NCBI GenBank assembly: GCA_031367345.1 | Contig: JANLPR010000099.1 | Coordinates: 1 to 35,419, forward strand | Direction: 5' to 3' | Length of the DNA stretch: 35,419 bases | From: JADKIH01 sp031367345 | GTDB lineage: Bacteria > Bacteroidota > Bacteroidia > AKYH767-A > 2013-40CM-41-45 | Shown: in pieces, positions 18,101 to 25,408 of the stretch | Position numbering within the stretch: the stretch's first letter is position 1 | How the letters are laid out: each line of letters begins with the position of its first letter | Notes under the pieces: generated by a model | What the model was told of the DNA's origin: nothing | Databases searched by the model: none | What the model saw: only the letters and a program-made list of their open reading frames with translations | Program-made: the position numbers and the translations under genes

Positions 18101-18686
18101 TTATTCTCATGCATTGTTTAAGATATTCGCCATCTTGTTGGGCTTGTGGTGTGGGATAAAAATTTGTTTCTACAGAGGCTAATGTATTATTGAAAAACGG
18201 GGAAGATTTTATATCATCGTTTAATCTCATAGCAGAAGTAACCGGATATCGATCAAAGTACGTTCCTAGACTATCAAAAAAATTGGTTGAACTTCCAACA
18301 GCACCAATTTGAGTAATTCCGTATTGTGTTTTTGCTTTTTGGATGAAGCGGCATAAATGCTTTTCTGCATTCTCATATTGATGTGTATTTTCATTCCATA
18401 AATATTTATCGGCTGCAATAATTTTATGCAAATCATAAAGCGCTAAGTATGTAATATGATTTTCGCAAGCATATTGAAGGATTGCATCTTCTTTTTCAAA
18501 TATGCCATCGAAATTTCGGTCAACACCCAAAGTAGAACGTGAAGTATCAACAATGGATGTTCCCGGATAAAATTTCATAAAATCATCTATATACATTCCT
18601 CTGTGAGGGTCAGATTCGGGAGCGAACTGTGCTAAGGATTGAAAAGAAATAAAGAGTAATAAAAGTAGAGAGTAATATTTTTTCAT
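15180..18686 (-). CDS. Large secreted T9SS substrate with SprB repeats
   Basis: This protein of about 1168 residues starts at the ATG at 18686, giving a signal peptide (MKKYYSLLLLLFISFQSLAQ). The N-terminal part (to about residue 480) is an unassigned globular domain with an enzyme-like look (YLALYDLHKIIAADKYLW, INIEYEFWGDC). Next come Ig-like segments (about 490-680), then about five SprB-type repeats, each with a 'C...SDGS/NGS ... GG.PPF.F.W ... L.SGTYTLTITD..GC' pattern. The last 80 residues are a type A T9SS sorting domain (QLFPNPSNGELTIQ ... LAAGEYLVNI). The product should cross the outer membrane through T9SS and be surface-anchored or released. SprB repeats suggest adhesion or gliding; the N-terminal function is unknown. 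Confidence 0.85.
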   Translation of the reverse strand: MKKYYSLLLLLFISFQSLAQFAPESDPHRGMYIDDFMKFYPGTSIVDTSRSTLGVDRNFDGIFEKEDAILQYACENHITYLALYDLHKIIAADKYLWNENTHQYENAEKHLCRFIQKAKTQYGITQIGAVGSSTNFFDSLGTYFDRYPVTSAMRLNDDIKSSPFFNNTLASVETNFYPTPQAQQDGEYLKQCMRIMNFNSLNDCQSDIDVINIEYEFWGDCVGSFPGLIPIAQSMKALKTNYNATHPNNPIITEAYLAFLYYCGGYETQVVQTLDGCNNCSPCTNCSNPHSPLIDRVLYSYLQGTPYNFTFGDQNYFEQSTTQDSTDFHPMFYSESVNFGGVFDFLGSWFALSSTNTIFAVEEYYYYHWLVLSNSALGTPRQNNVQVGGAHWFASSFMVGHLDRPKMVQTPGPFCSSSDSTLITLDYYGPDEYGTDYTFAIRRDSDNVIVYPTSGINISGTSISVSVNPGYRSINFHDTLLFPACYLKKGNYTATLNLSYNHSTGCTYSTTTKITVDDRPHIQLVGDSSFCEGNKTFLKAPTGANYIWYKNGEAIIGATANALAVADDGDYYCKLSSSNCNGNTDTIHITVHPNPTASVNIFCNGNGTYTLKTNTNSANSGLTDLTGNSGVTYQWSTGETTSQIVIARPTSAQRIYVMITDPYSGCTRMRHAALLPVPDSLLTPSITINSTPSTSCTSDGSLTAQLTAATGVVDFFWSNGATTQTVNNLPPGTYNVVMTQLANPCSYETSVTIGTPPTNAPIIIPTIIGSSCSNNSDGSINLNITGGNPPFKFNWKNIPNENGYSSSSQNLSQLFSGTYTLTITDASGCKFTYDYDVPYNNTLPVVSSTTTPVNTCGNNSNGSATVVISNGFAPIQYLWNDSLHQTNATALNLPAGTVTVLITDGHNCQINYSAHIPSQEISLSLEVLDSTNLSSDCNGNSEGKIYLNISGGHAPYQINSPWIIDSNLVYQTNLSSGNYVLVLTDAYNCTFQKQFTISSIGIALSTSPTATSCIGCNNGSIILNATNGTAPYNFQWAPPLGNLNADTIQNLFSGSYQICVTDSNNCNVCENATVLDDPLNVSSTSQTETIQLFPNPSNGELTIQSPLLIDTDYLLEIKDLKGRVIYFNKRMKGFSNHISLNLAAGEYLVNITIKNKIALSKRLTILNR

Positions 18687-18743
18687 ACGATAATTATAAA
18701 TGGTTAAACAATTAATCAATTAGACGGTGAGCAAAGGTGATGT

Positions 18744-19994
18744 CTATTTCCTAGTTGAAATTTTTACAAGTAATTTTTGACTTAAGTGATTTTTAATTGC
18801 TTCTTGTAATTTATTTAGGTGTCTAAAGTTATGAATTTTATTTAGACGATGTTCAATTTCTAACAATGATGCTGCAATCCATCTTTGCCGTTGATTACTA
18901 TTGGACCAGTTTTTCACATTTCGTACATATTTAGCCATTTTAGAATTCAAGTTTTCAATATAATTTGTCGTGCCGAGACTTCGAGAAAAAATTTGCGCTA
19001 CCTTTAATTTGTGTAGCATCAACGTTTCTTCTAGTCCTTCCATTAACGAGTTGGCGGCATTTTTATTTATTTTTAACAACTCTTTATGCGTGGCAAGTAA
19101 TGTCGATTTTGCTTTTTGATAATCCGGTTCGCGATAGGGAATTTGAATTTTTGTTTTAAAATTTGATTTGTCTAGATCACTAAAGTAACTTAGCACATTC
19201 TCGCGTTTGTGCTATTGACATCGTTGTATTAATGCTTTTTTTCCAAAGACGTCAACTACGGCTTTATGCAAACCTTTGCTGCCATCGATTACTACTAAGA
19301 TCCCATTCGTAAATGTAAATTTCTTTTCGATTATTTGTTTTAATAATTGACTTATCTCTTTGCTATTTTCAGATGAAGTCTGAATAAATCCAACTGGTAT
19401 TTTTATTCCTTTGTCCGTCACTCCCAGTGCAACGACCATGTGTTCACTAGCAAGATATTTTCCATCAATTAAAAGGGCAACAAAATTATGATCTTCATGT
19501 GTTCACTCACAAAAAAACTTAAACGCCTCTTCGCTCTGTTCTTTAAATTCACGACACACTTGACTGGAGCTTAATCCAAAACTTTCGGCTAAATGTTCTG
19601 TTACTTTTTTATATTCGCGCATACTAATTCCATGTAGTACTTTTTTCAGAACATCTTCAGTAGGTTCGGATAGTTGGCGTAATTGTTTTATTCCAGGCAA
19701 TGGAATACATTTTCCATTTTAAGAATCTCGAATTCTAGGAATCTCAACAGGTAAACGGTGGTCGCCCATTTTGACACTTCCCGGATTTTAGCCATGCCGG
19801 TAGTATTTTTTGGGGTCATTTAAAGAATGTTCGTACTGCTTTCCCGTCTTTTCTTGGATAATTTCCTCGAAAATTTGATTAATGATGATTCGACTCATTT
19901 CAAAATGATTCATGACCATTTCAAATTTGATGTCGACTGGTTGTTTGTAAAACCATTCGATGTTTTCTCGTTGAACTTTTGTAGTTTTGCTCAA
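18744..19994 (-). pseudogene. IS256-family transposase, four in-frame stops
   Basis: Read continuously in one frame this is a full-length mutator-type transposase of about 416 codons. It is interrupted by TAA (19788-19790), TAA (19719-19721), TGA (19503-19505) and TAG (19212-19214), with no frameshift. Family stretches include YYRHG-stop-NPGSVKMGDHRLPVE, VALLIDGKYLA, ILVVIDGSKGL and RSLGTTNYIENLNS. The catalytic triad is present: D at 19464-19466, D at 19284-19286 and E at 18954-18956. The normal ATG has become TTG (19992-19994). The final stop (18744-18746) lies inside the left terminal repeat. The protein should not be made full-length, so the element is probably immobile on its own. Confidence 0.9.
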
Positions 19995-20051
19995 GGTAGT
20001 TTGATTTAGTTTTTTAGTTGCAAACCAAAAACATTAAATTTAAACCAATTT

Positions 20052-20086
20052 AATAGCAGCAATTTACTTTGCTGCTATTTTTTTTT
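20052..20086 (+). terminator. Rho-independent terminator inside the IS256 end
   Basis: Perfect 11-base arms (AATAGCAGCAA and TTGCTGCTATT) flank a 6-base loop and are followed on the plus strand by a run of T. It would stop plus-strand transcription before the usp block, which insulates that block from anything antisense to the transposase. No T-run exists in the minus direction. Confidence 0.75.
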
Positions 20087-20163
20087 CAACTAACTTTGGG
20101 ACAACACCAATTAACATTGTAAGATGCACCTATTAAAATGTATTATAACTAATAAAAAACATA

Positions 20164-20997
20164 ATGGATAAAATTCTTGTTACAACCGATTTCTCTTCCA
20201 ACTCAAAAGCGGGATTGCGCTTTGCTATTCAATTAGCATCGCAGCATAAATATGAGCTGACTTTTTTTCATTCCTATTACATTATGAAACCTACATCATG
20301 GAATGACGCAACTTTTGAAGCTTATGAAAAGTTAGAAACAGATAAAATTCAGAAGAAAATGAATCAATTTGTGGAATCTGTTTATAAAACCATTGGACTT
20401 GTTTCCAAAAATATAAAATGTGTGATAAAAAGTGCTGTTTTTACGGATAGCAATATCCGAGATTATGCTTTAGAAAATAAGTTCAGCTTTATATGTATCA
20501 GCACAAGGGGCGCAGGAACGCTAAAAAAAATATTCGGCACAAATACTTCTAATCTTATCAACCATTCAACAGTGCCGGTAGTTGCAATACCGCACAATTA
20601 TCGAGCAAGCAAAATAACAAATATTCTTTACGCATCCGACCTTGTAAATCTTGAAAAGGAATTGAAGAAAGTTGTTGAGTTTACAAAGCCATTGAAATCA
20701 AAAGTGGAACTACTCCATTTCCAATTTCCGACTGATACAACAAATAATAAAAAAATGATGGTTGAGGCAGTTAAAAAAATTTCAAAGCATAATATTAAGT
20801 TACATCTCGAAGATATAAATCTTGCAGATGCTTTAATTTCAAATATTGAAGCAACAATTAGGAAATCAAAACCATCCATGCTGATAATGTTTACACAGCA
20901 GAACAGAAGTTTCTTTGATAAAATTTTTCTGTCAAGCAAATCAGCAGAGTATTCTTTTAATGCTAAAGTTCCGTTATTAGTTTTTAATAAAATCTAA
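20164..20997 (+). CDS. Universal stress protein, two Usp domains (degenerate ATP loop)
   Basis: This 277-residue protein has two tandem Usp folds. The N-terminal domain starts MDKILVTTDFSSNSKAGLRFA and the second starts near residue 155 (KITNILYASDLVNLEKEL). The ATP-binding Gx2Gx9G(S/T) loop of domain 1 is degraded: residues 113-126 read STRGAGTLKKIFGT, so the first Gly is Ser and the spacing is one residue short. Domain 2 has no glycine loop (FTQQNRSFFDKIFLSSKS). It may therefore be a non-ATP-binding partner of the two intact Usp proteins downstream. It is cytosolic, the first gene of the stress block, and 37 bases upstream of the M50 protease gene. Confidence 0.88.
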   Translation: MDKILVTTDFSSNSKAGLRFAIQLASQHKYELTFFHSYYIMKPTSWNDATFEAYEKLETDKIQKKMNQFVESVYKTIGLVSKNIKCVIKSAVFTDSNIRDYALENKFSFICISTRGAGTLKKIFGTNTSNLINHSTVPVVAIPHNYRASKITNILYASDLVNLEKELKKVVEFTKPLKSKVELLHFQFPTDTTNNKKMMVEAVKKISKHNIKLHLEDINLADALISNIEATIRKSKPSMLIMFTQQNRSFFDKIFLSSKSAEYSFNAKVPLLVFNKI

Positions 20998-21034
20998 TTT
21001 CAGGAGAAACATTAACTAAAACAAACTTATAATT

Positions 21035-22123
21035 ATGAAAGGCTCATTCAAACTCGGTAACATTGCAGGTATCGGTGTTTTCATACACTGGACATTCTCC
21101 ATACTCATTGCTTACATCATTTTTAGCAGTTACCGTGCAGGGCAAAATGCAGAACAAATCATCTGGATGTTAGTATTTGTCATGAGCATTTTTGTAACCA
21201 TTTTTCTGCACGAACTCGGGCATGCGCTCGCAGCTAAAAAGTATAACATAAAAACAAAGGACATCACGCTGTTACCCATTGGGGGACTTGCACGGCTTGA
21301 ATCCATTCCCGAAAAACCCAAAGAAGAATTAGTTGTAGCCATTACTGGTCCGGCTGTAAATATTGGCTTAGCCATTATAACCGGTTTATTTATTACAATC
21401 CCCGATGCAAAAGATTTAACCATTCAATTGTCAGGCGGAATTAACAGCAGCAATTTCTTTCTCAACTTTTTTATTGTTAACATCTGGCTTGCACTGTTCA
21501 ACATGATTCCTGCATTCCCGATGGACGGAGGAAGGGTGCTCAGAGCATTGCTTTCAATGAAATTTGAGCGACATATCGCCACAAATATTGCTGCCCGTAT
21601 CGGACAATTTCTTGCAGTCGGATTTGTTTTTGTCGGATTTTTTTCCAATCCGTTTTTAGTGTTTATCGGTTTGTTTATTTTCCTTGGCGCACAAGCAGAA
21701 GCTCAATATACTCAGGCAAAATCAATGCTTGCCGGATATAAAGTTAAAGATGTATTGATGAAAGAATATAAAACCGTTGAGGCAAGCGAAACAGTGAAAA
21801 CTGCAGTGCAAATGTTATTAAACGGGCAAGTTAAAAGTTTTTTAGTTACAGAAAATAGTAATCCTGTCGGAACTTTAAGCCGCGATGAAATAATAAAAGC
21901 ATTGTCGAAGCAGGATGAAAACGAAATAATCCATAGTGTGATGAATAGAGATTTGATTTTTCTGAATGCAGATTCACCTTTGGAAAATGCATATCAGCAA
22001 GCGCAGCAAAATAAATCAACTTTAATGGCTGTGATGGCAAACAATCAACTTATAGGCACTTTGGATACAGAAAATATTTTGGAATTTATTATGATAAAAG
22101 ATGCACAGGAAAAACAAACATGA
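21035..22123 (+). CDS. Site-2 protease (M50) with C-terminal CBS pair
   Basis: This 362-residue integral membrane metalloprotease has zinc ligands in HELGH at residues 59-63 and the third ligand in NMIPAFPMDGGRVLRALL (N156 to D164), both within transmembrane helices. Five or six helices are predicted before about residue 215. Two CBS domains follow (about 225-275 and 285-345, starting VKDVLMKEYKTVEASET), which usually bind adenine nucleotides and would tie intramembrane cleavage to energy state. This is the SpoIVFB/Rip3-like class. The substrate is unknown; an anti-sigma factor or membrane regulator is typical. Its stop overlaps the start of the DUF2062 gene (ATGA). Confidence 0.93.
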   Translation: MKGSFKLGNIAGIGVFIHWTFSILIAYIIFSSYRAGQNAEQIIWMLVFVMSIFVTIFLHELGHALAAKKYNIKTKDITLLPIGGLARLESIPEKPKEELVVAITGPAVNIGLAIITGLFITIPDAKDLTIQLSGGINSSNFFLNFFIVNIWLALFNMIPAFPMDGGRVLRALLSMKFERHIATNIAARIGQFLAVGFVFVGFFSNPFLVFIGLFIFLGAQAEAQYTQAKSMLAGYKVKDVLMKEYKTVEASETVKTAVQMLLNGQVKSFLVTENSNPVGTLSRDEIIKALSKQDENEIIHSVMNRDLIFLNADSPLENAYQQAQQNKSTLMAVMANNQLIGTLDTENILEFIMIKDAQEKQT

Positions 22124-22608
22124 AAACTATTGCTAAGAAAAGATATAATATTTTCAGAAAAATTAAATATGCAATTCTACGCATATCAAGAGCAAGAGGT
22201 AGTGTAAATGAAATTGCATCAGGGGCTTCTATAGGTACTTTTTTTGCCGTATTTCCAACCTTCGGTATTGGGATTTTAATGGTTCTTATTTTATCCCGTA
22301 TATTCCGTTTCAATCTTATTGCAGCAGTTAGCAGCAGTATTATATCCAATCCGCTTACCAGTCCGTTCTTTATGTTACTTAGTTTTAAAATCGGCTCTCT
22401 TTTTCTGCACCCTCAAATAGATTTTAACATAAAGGAGTGGCAACATCAACTTGGCGAGGCAGGGTTAACCATTTTAATTGGTGCGCTTATAGTTAGTTCA
22501 ACGGTAAGTATAATTGTGTATTTTGCTGTAAAATATTTTGTTCAGGAATACAGAATACGAAAAGTAAAGCAAAGCAAACCGCAATTGGATAAAGTGAAAT
22601 TTAAATAG
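22120..22608 (+). CDS. DUF2062 membrane protein
   Basis: This 162-residue protein contains the DUF2062 core: GSVNEIASGASIGTFFAVFP followed by SSSIISNPLTSPFFML and two or three hydrophobic helices (about 35-65, 75-95 and 120-145). The tail is basic. DUF2062 proteins are small inner-membrane proteins without an established function. It is translationally coupled to the M50-CBS protease gene by a 4-base overlap, so it is a likely partner or regulator of that protease. The next gene begins 155 bases later; that gap is AT-rich with no clear promoter box. Confidence 0.85.
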   Translation: MKTIAKKRYNIFRKIKYAILRISRARGSVNEIASGASIGTFFAVFPTFGIGILMVLILSRIFRFNLIAAVSSSIISNPLTSPFFMLLSFKIGSLFLHPQIDFNIKEWQHQLGEAGLTILIGALIVSSTVSIIVYFAVKYFVQEYRIRKVKQSKPQLDKVKFK

Positions 22609-22763
22609 ATAGATTAAAAAAGAATAATACAATTTAAAAATTTTAAACCAGCAAACAACGGAACTACTTATTAATAAAAGAAACAAACTAAGTACAATCC
22701 AAAATAAATTTCAAAAACTATTTTCATTTCTGAAAATTGAATTTTACAAACAGGCACATTCAC

Positions 22764-23105
22764 ATGGAAAAGGTTCGCCAAAAAAACACTTTGAACAATG
22801 AACGGGCAATCGGTGATGTTCGAAAAAACAATTTGTCCGGAACAATCAATATAAACGGAGTAATGAAAGTTGCTGAACTTGAAAGTGCATTTTCTAAAAC
22901 TTTCGGGTTGGCGGTGCAGGTATTCCGCAAATCAGGGAATGTATGGCTGCAAACTACAGCCACAGATGAATGGACTCTTGCTGCACAAAATCAAAAGGCA
23001 ATGGAAATGGAAAAACGAACTGCTTCCGATAAAAATATAATTGATGCCGGCGACCGTCAGGAATTAGAATATTTATCAAATATACAATCAACAATAAATA
23101 AATAA
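22764..23105 (+). CDS. Small hypothetical protein in usp operon
   Basis: This 113-residue protein starts at the ATG at 22764; an in-frame TTG at 22737 is possible but unlikely. It is soluble, with no signal peptide. The core reads INGVMKVAELESAFSKTFGLAVQVFRKSGNVWLQTTATDEWTL, a pattern I recall from small conserved Bacteroidota proteins of unknown function ('...F...FGL...V.' with a short beta-alpha-beta look). The C-terminal third is charged and helical. It lies 9 bases before a usp gene, so it is almost certainly cotranscribed and may be a partner of the stress proteins. I cannot assign a function. Confidence 0.65.
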   Translation: MEKVRQKNTLNNERAIGDVRKNNLSGTININGVMKVAELESAFSKTFGLAVQVFRKSGNVWLQTTATDEWTLAAQNQKAMEMEKRTASDKNIIDAGDRQELEYLSNIQSTINK

Positions 23106-23114
23106 AACAAGCAG

Positions 23115-23948
23115 ATGAAAACAATACTCGTTCCAACAGATTTTTCAAACAATGCCAATAACGCATTGAGATACGCCAGTGCTTTTGCTCAGGAAACTCG
23201 CAGTAAATTAGTTTTGCTTAATGTATATACTCCATCCATTGGTGGTTACAACATGATTAGAGGAATAATTGCAGAAGAAACGGCATTGGCAAAAGGGCAA
23301 ATCAAAAAACAAATGATAAAGTTGTGTGATAAATATGTAAAATCATCTTGTTCCACTTTGGTGGAAATTGGCAGTCCTGTGAACGAAATTATTGGTTCTT
23401 CAAAAATAAATAAAGCCAATATTATTATCATGGGAACACATGGGGCAAGCGGGTTAAAACGAATTTTATTCGGGAGTAATACTGCGGGTGTAATTTCAAA
23501 ATCTGCAATGCCTGTTCTTGCAGTACCACAGCGTTACCGTTTCAAAAAAATAAAAACGATTGTTTATGCTTCTGACTTGAAGAATACCATAAATGAATTG
23601 CAACGAATTATTTCGATTGTTAAACCATTGAATGCAACAATTGAAATTTTGAACCTTAATTATGGATGGGATAAAAATGCAGACAAGATGAAATTACTTG
23701 AAAGAAAGATAAAATCGTTGAGCTATAAAAAAATAAAATTGGTTGAACAAAAAGCAAACATTGAGCAAACCATGTTAGAGCAAATCAAAAAGTATCTTAA
23801 AAAACGCAAGCCGGAAATTTTAGTTATGTTACCCGAAGACAAAGCTTGGTTCGATAACCTTTTTATCAGTAGTAAAACAGAGGAGTTGGCTAATCAATTA
23901 AAATTGCCTTTGCTTGCAATCAGAAAAGCAATAGTTAAATCAAATTAA
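23115..23948 (+). CDS. Universal stress protein, two Usp domains, ATP-binding type
   Basis: This 277-residue protein starts MKTILVPTDFSNNANNALRYA. Domain 1 keeps the complete nucleotide loop Gx2Gx9GS at residues 107-121 (GTHGASGLKRILFGS), so it belongs to the ATP-binding Usp class. The second domain (from about residue 150, IKTIVYASDLKNTINEL) lacks a glycine loop and ends MLPEDKAWFDNLFISSKTEEL, as in other Bacteroidota tandem Usp proteins. Such proteins help cells survive starvation, oxidative or hypoxic stress. It is 10 bases upstream of the next usp gene. Confidence 0.92.
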   Translation: MKTILVPTDFSNNANNALRYASAFAQETRSKLVLLNVYTPSIGGYNMIRGIIAEETALAKGQIKKQMIKLCDKYVKSSCSTLVEIGSPVNEIIGSSKINKANIIIMGTHGASGLKRILFGSNTAGVISKSAMPVLAVPQRYRFKKIKTIVYASDLKNTINELQRIISIVKPLNATIEILNLNYGWDKNADKMKLLERKIKSLSYKKIKLVEQKANIEQTMLEQIKKYLKKRKPEILVMLPEDKAWFDNLFISSKTEELANQLKLPLLAIRKAIVKSN

Positions 23949-23958
23949 TCCTGATATA

Positions 23959-24804
23959 ATGAAATTTTTAATCCCAACTGATTTCTCCAAACTATCAATA
24001 GTGGCAGTTCACTATGCACTTGAGCTATCTAAAAAGCTGGATGCACAAATTGTATTACTGAAAGTTGTTAATCTAAGTGCTGTTCCCCGTACACAATTGT
24101 TTGTTAAAGCAGAAGAAAGAATGGTTGATGATGCAAAGCAAGACAGCATTCAATTGATTAATAAAATAAAAACTGAGCATAAAGGTAAACTCAATATCGG
24201 CTACAAAGTTATTTGTGGGTATCCAGTTGAAGATGTAGTAACCAATTTTGCTCACCATAATAATTTTGACCTCATTATTATTGGAACCAAAGGCGCATCC
24301 GATTTAACAAAGGTGCTGATTGGAAGCAATGCAACCGCTGTAATAAACAAAAGTGATATTCCCGTTATTATCGTACCTGAATTTGGGCGATTTAATAGCA
24401 TAAAAAACATTGTTTACGCCACAAATATGTGGGACTTGGACACGGAAATAAAAACGCTTATACCATTAGCAATAATATTCAACTCCAACATTCATATTCT
24501 GCATGTTATTTCTCCTTCATCAAATAAGAAAATTGACCCTGAGCTGATGTTGGCATCAATTAAAAAGAAATATTCTAAAATTACATTTCATGTTTCAATA
24601 AATGATAATATTGCTGTAGGCATTGATGAATATGTGGCAGACATAAAAGCAGATATGCTGGCAATGTTCACCCATGAAGTTACATTTTTTGAAAAACTAT
24701 TCGGAAAAAGCGTTACCCGCGAAATGGCTTTTCACACCTCGATTCCATTGCTCACCTTTAACAATAACCTTGTGAATACAACACCAGTTAATTATTCAAC
24801 CTGA
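23959..24804 (+). CDS. Universal stress protein with OsmC-like C-terminal tail
   Basis: This 281-residue tandem Usp starts MKFLIPTDFSKLSIVAVHYA and has an intact Gx2Gx9GS loop at residues 109-123 (GTKGASDLTKVLIGS). Domain 2 starts near residue 150 (IKNIVYATNMWDLDTEI). Usp proteins of this block end shortly after a PLL(V/T/A)F-type strand; this one continues for about a dozen residues (NNLVNTTPVNYST). That tail is nearly identical to the end of the OsmC-like protein encoded next door, both in protein and in DNA, which suggests the 3' end was captured from an osmC copy. Confidence 0.9.
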   Translation: MKFLIPTDFSKLSIVAVHYALELSKKLDAQIVLLKVVNLSAVPRTQLFVKAEERMVDDAKQDSIQLINKIKTEHKGKLNIGYKVICGYPVEDVVTNFAHHNNFDLIIIGTKGASDLTKVLIGSNATAVINKSDIPVIIVPEFGRFNSIKNIVYATNMWDLDTEIKTLIPLAIIFNSNIHILHVISPSSNKKIDPELMLASIKKKYSKITFHVSINDNIAVGIDEYVADIKADMLAMFTHEVTFFEKLFGKSVTREMAFHTSIPLLTFNNNLVNTTPVNYST

Positions 24805-24805
24805 T
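24757..24805 (+). repeat. 49-bp direct repeat, copy 1 (3' end of usp)
   Basis: This segment matches 25324-25372 at 41 of 49 positions by my reading, in the same reading frame, and includes the last codons and stop. Similarity ends abruptly after the stop codon and before the start of the shared segment. Confidence 0.8.
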
Positions 24806-24848
24806 TATTGCATTACTATCGTGAAACAGATGATTGCACTACCATAGT
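24803..24848. promoter_or_regulatory. Imperfect 20-bp direct repeat upstream of osmC
   Basis: GATTATTGCATTACTATCGT (24803-24822) and GATGATTGCACTACCATAGT (24829-24848) agree at 16 of 20 positions with starts 26 bases apart. They lie 90-140 bases upstream of the OsmC start, the only long spacer within this part of the block. They could be paired regulator sites or a decayed local duplication. Confidence 0.35.
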
Positions 24849-24939
24849 TTAAAATTTATTAAAGCAATGTTAATTACAACCCATCTTAGTGTCCTTTTTA
24901 ATTTTAATATTTACACTTATAACTAAAATTTTAAGAATT

Positions 24940-25371
24940 ATGGAAGATTTAATTTTTTCAATTAGCGGAAATAGTGTTACCCCTACAAGATTTGAGGGGA
25001 AGGTAAGGCAGTTCAGTATAGCAGTGGACGAGCCTGAAAATTTTGGTGGTAAAGATTCTGCCCCAACTCCAGTTGAATACATTCTTGCAGGGTATGCCGG
25101 GTGTTTAAATGTGGTAGTTAACCTGATTGCTAAAGAAATGAATATCGCTATACAACATCTTGAAATTAATATTACTGGTAATATTAATCCCGAAAAATTA
25201 TTGGGAATTTCGGATAAAGAACGGGCAGGCTTTAAATCATTAAATATTCAATTAGACATTAAGAGTGACGCTTCCAAGGAAATGTTACAGAAATTGCTTA
25301 ATCAGGTAAACGAACGATGCCCTGTTAACGATAACCTTGCGAACACAACCCCTGTTAATTATTCAATCTAA
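24940..25371 (+). CDS. OsmC/Ohr-family peroxidase-like protein
   Basis: This 143-residue protein starts at the ATG at 24940; a GTG at 24889 would add a hydrophobic leader and is less likely. The two redox cysteines of the family are present: the first in YAGCLNVVVNLIAKE and the second in the near C-terminal NERCPVNDNLANTTPV, matching the OsmC/Ohr pattern. Such proteins form intertwined dimers that reduce organic hydroperoxides by thiol chemistry. The first Cys context (GCLN) suggests an OsmC-like subgroup rather than Ohr. The last 14 residues share near-identical coding DNA with the preceding usp. The P-type ATPase gene begins 37 bases downstream. Confidence 0.88.
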   Translation: MEDLIFSISGNSVTPTRFEGKVRQFSIAVDEPENFGGKDSAPTPVEYILAGYAGCLNVVVNLIAKEMNIAIQHLEINITGNINPEKLLGISDKERAGFKSLNIQLDIKSDASKEMLQKLLNQVNERCPVNDNLANTTPVNYSI

Positions 25372-25372
25372 T
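25324..25372 (+). repeat. 49-bp direct repeat, copy 2 (3' end of osmC)
   Basis: This is the counterpart of 24757-24805. It encodes the native OsmC ending, including the segment next to the second catalytic Cys, so this copy is probably the original. Confidence 0.8.
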
Positions 25373-25408
25373 TTTTTCAAACTAAATGCGATACGAAATA
25401 ATTAACAA

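Larger units (their letters stand above)
18736..20108 (-). mobile_element. Decayed IS256-family insertion sequence
   Basis: The ends at 18736-18760 and 20084-20108 are inverted repeats: outer GGTGnTGTC and inner TAGTTGAAA agree, giving 17 matches over 25 positions. Between them lies one transposase frame on the minus strand. No target duplication is left (left flank TGAGCAAA, right flank AATTAACA), consistent with age or rearrangement. The element sits in the divergent spacer between the T9SS-substrate gene, whose ATG is 50 bases from the left end, and the first usp gene, whose ATG is 55 bases from the right end. Confidence 0.85.

Noticed and set aside
18744..19994. Stop-codon recoding in the IS256 transposase
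   Set aside because: All three stop codons occur inside it, and normal genes in the window use the same codons as terminators; decay is simpler.
18728..20116. Target-site duplication around the IS256 element
   Set aside because: The eight bases outside each end do not match.
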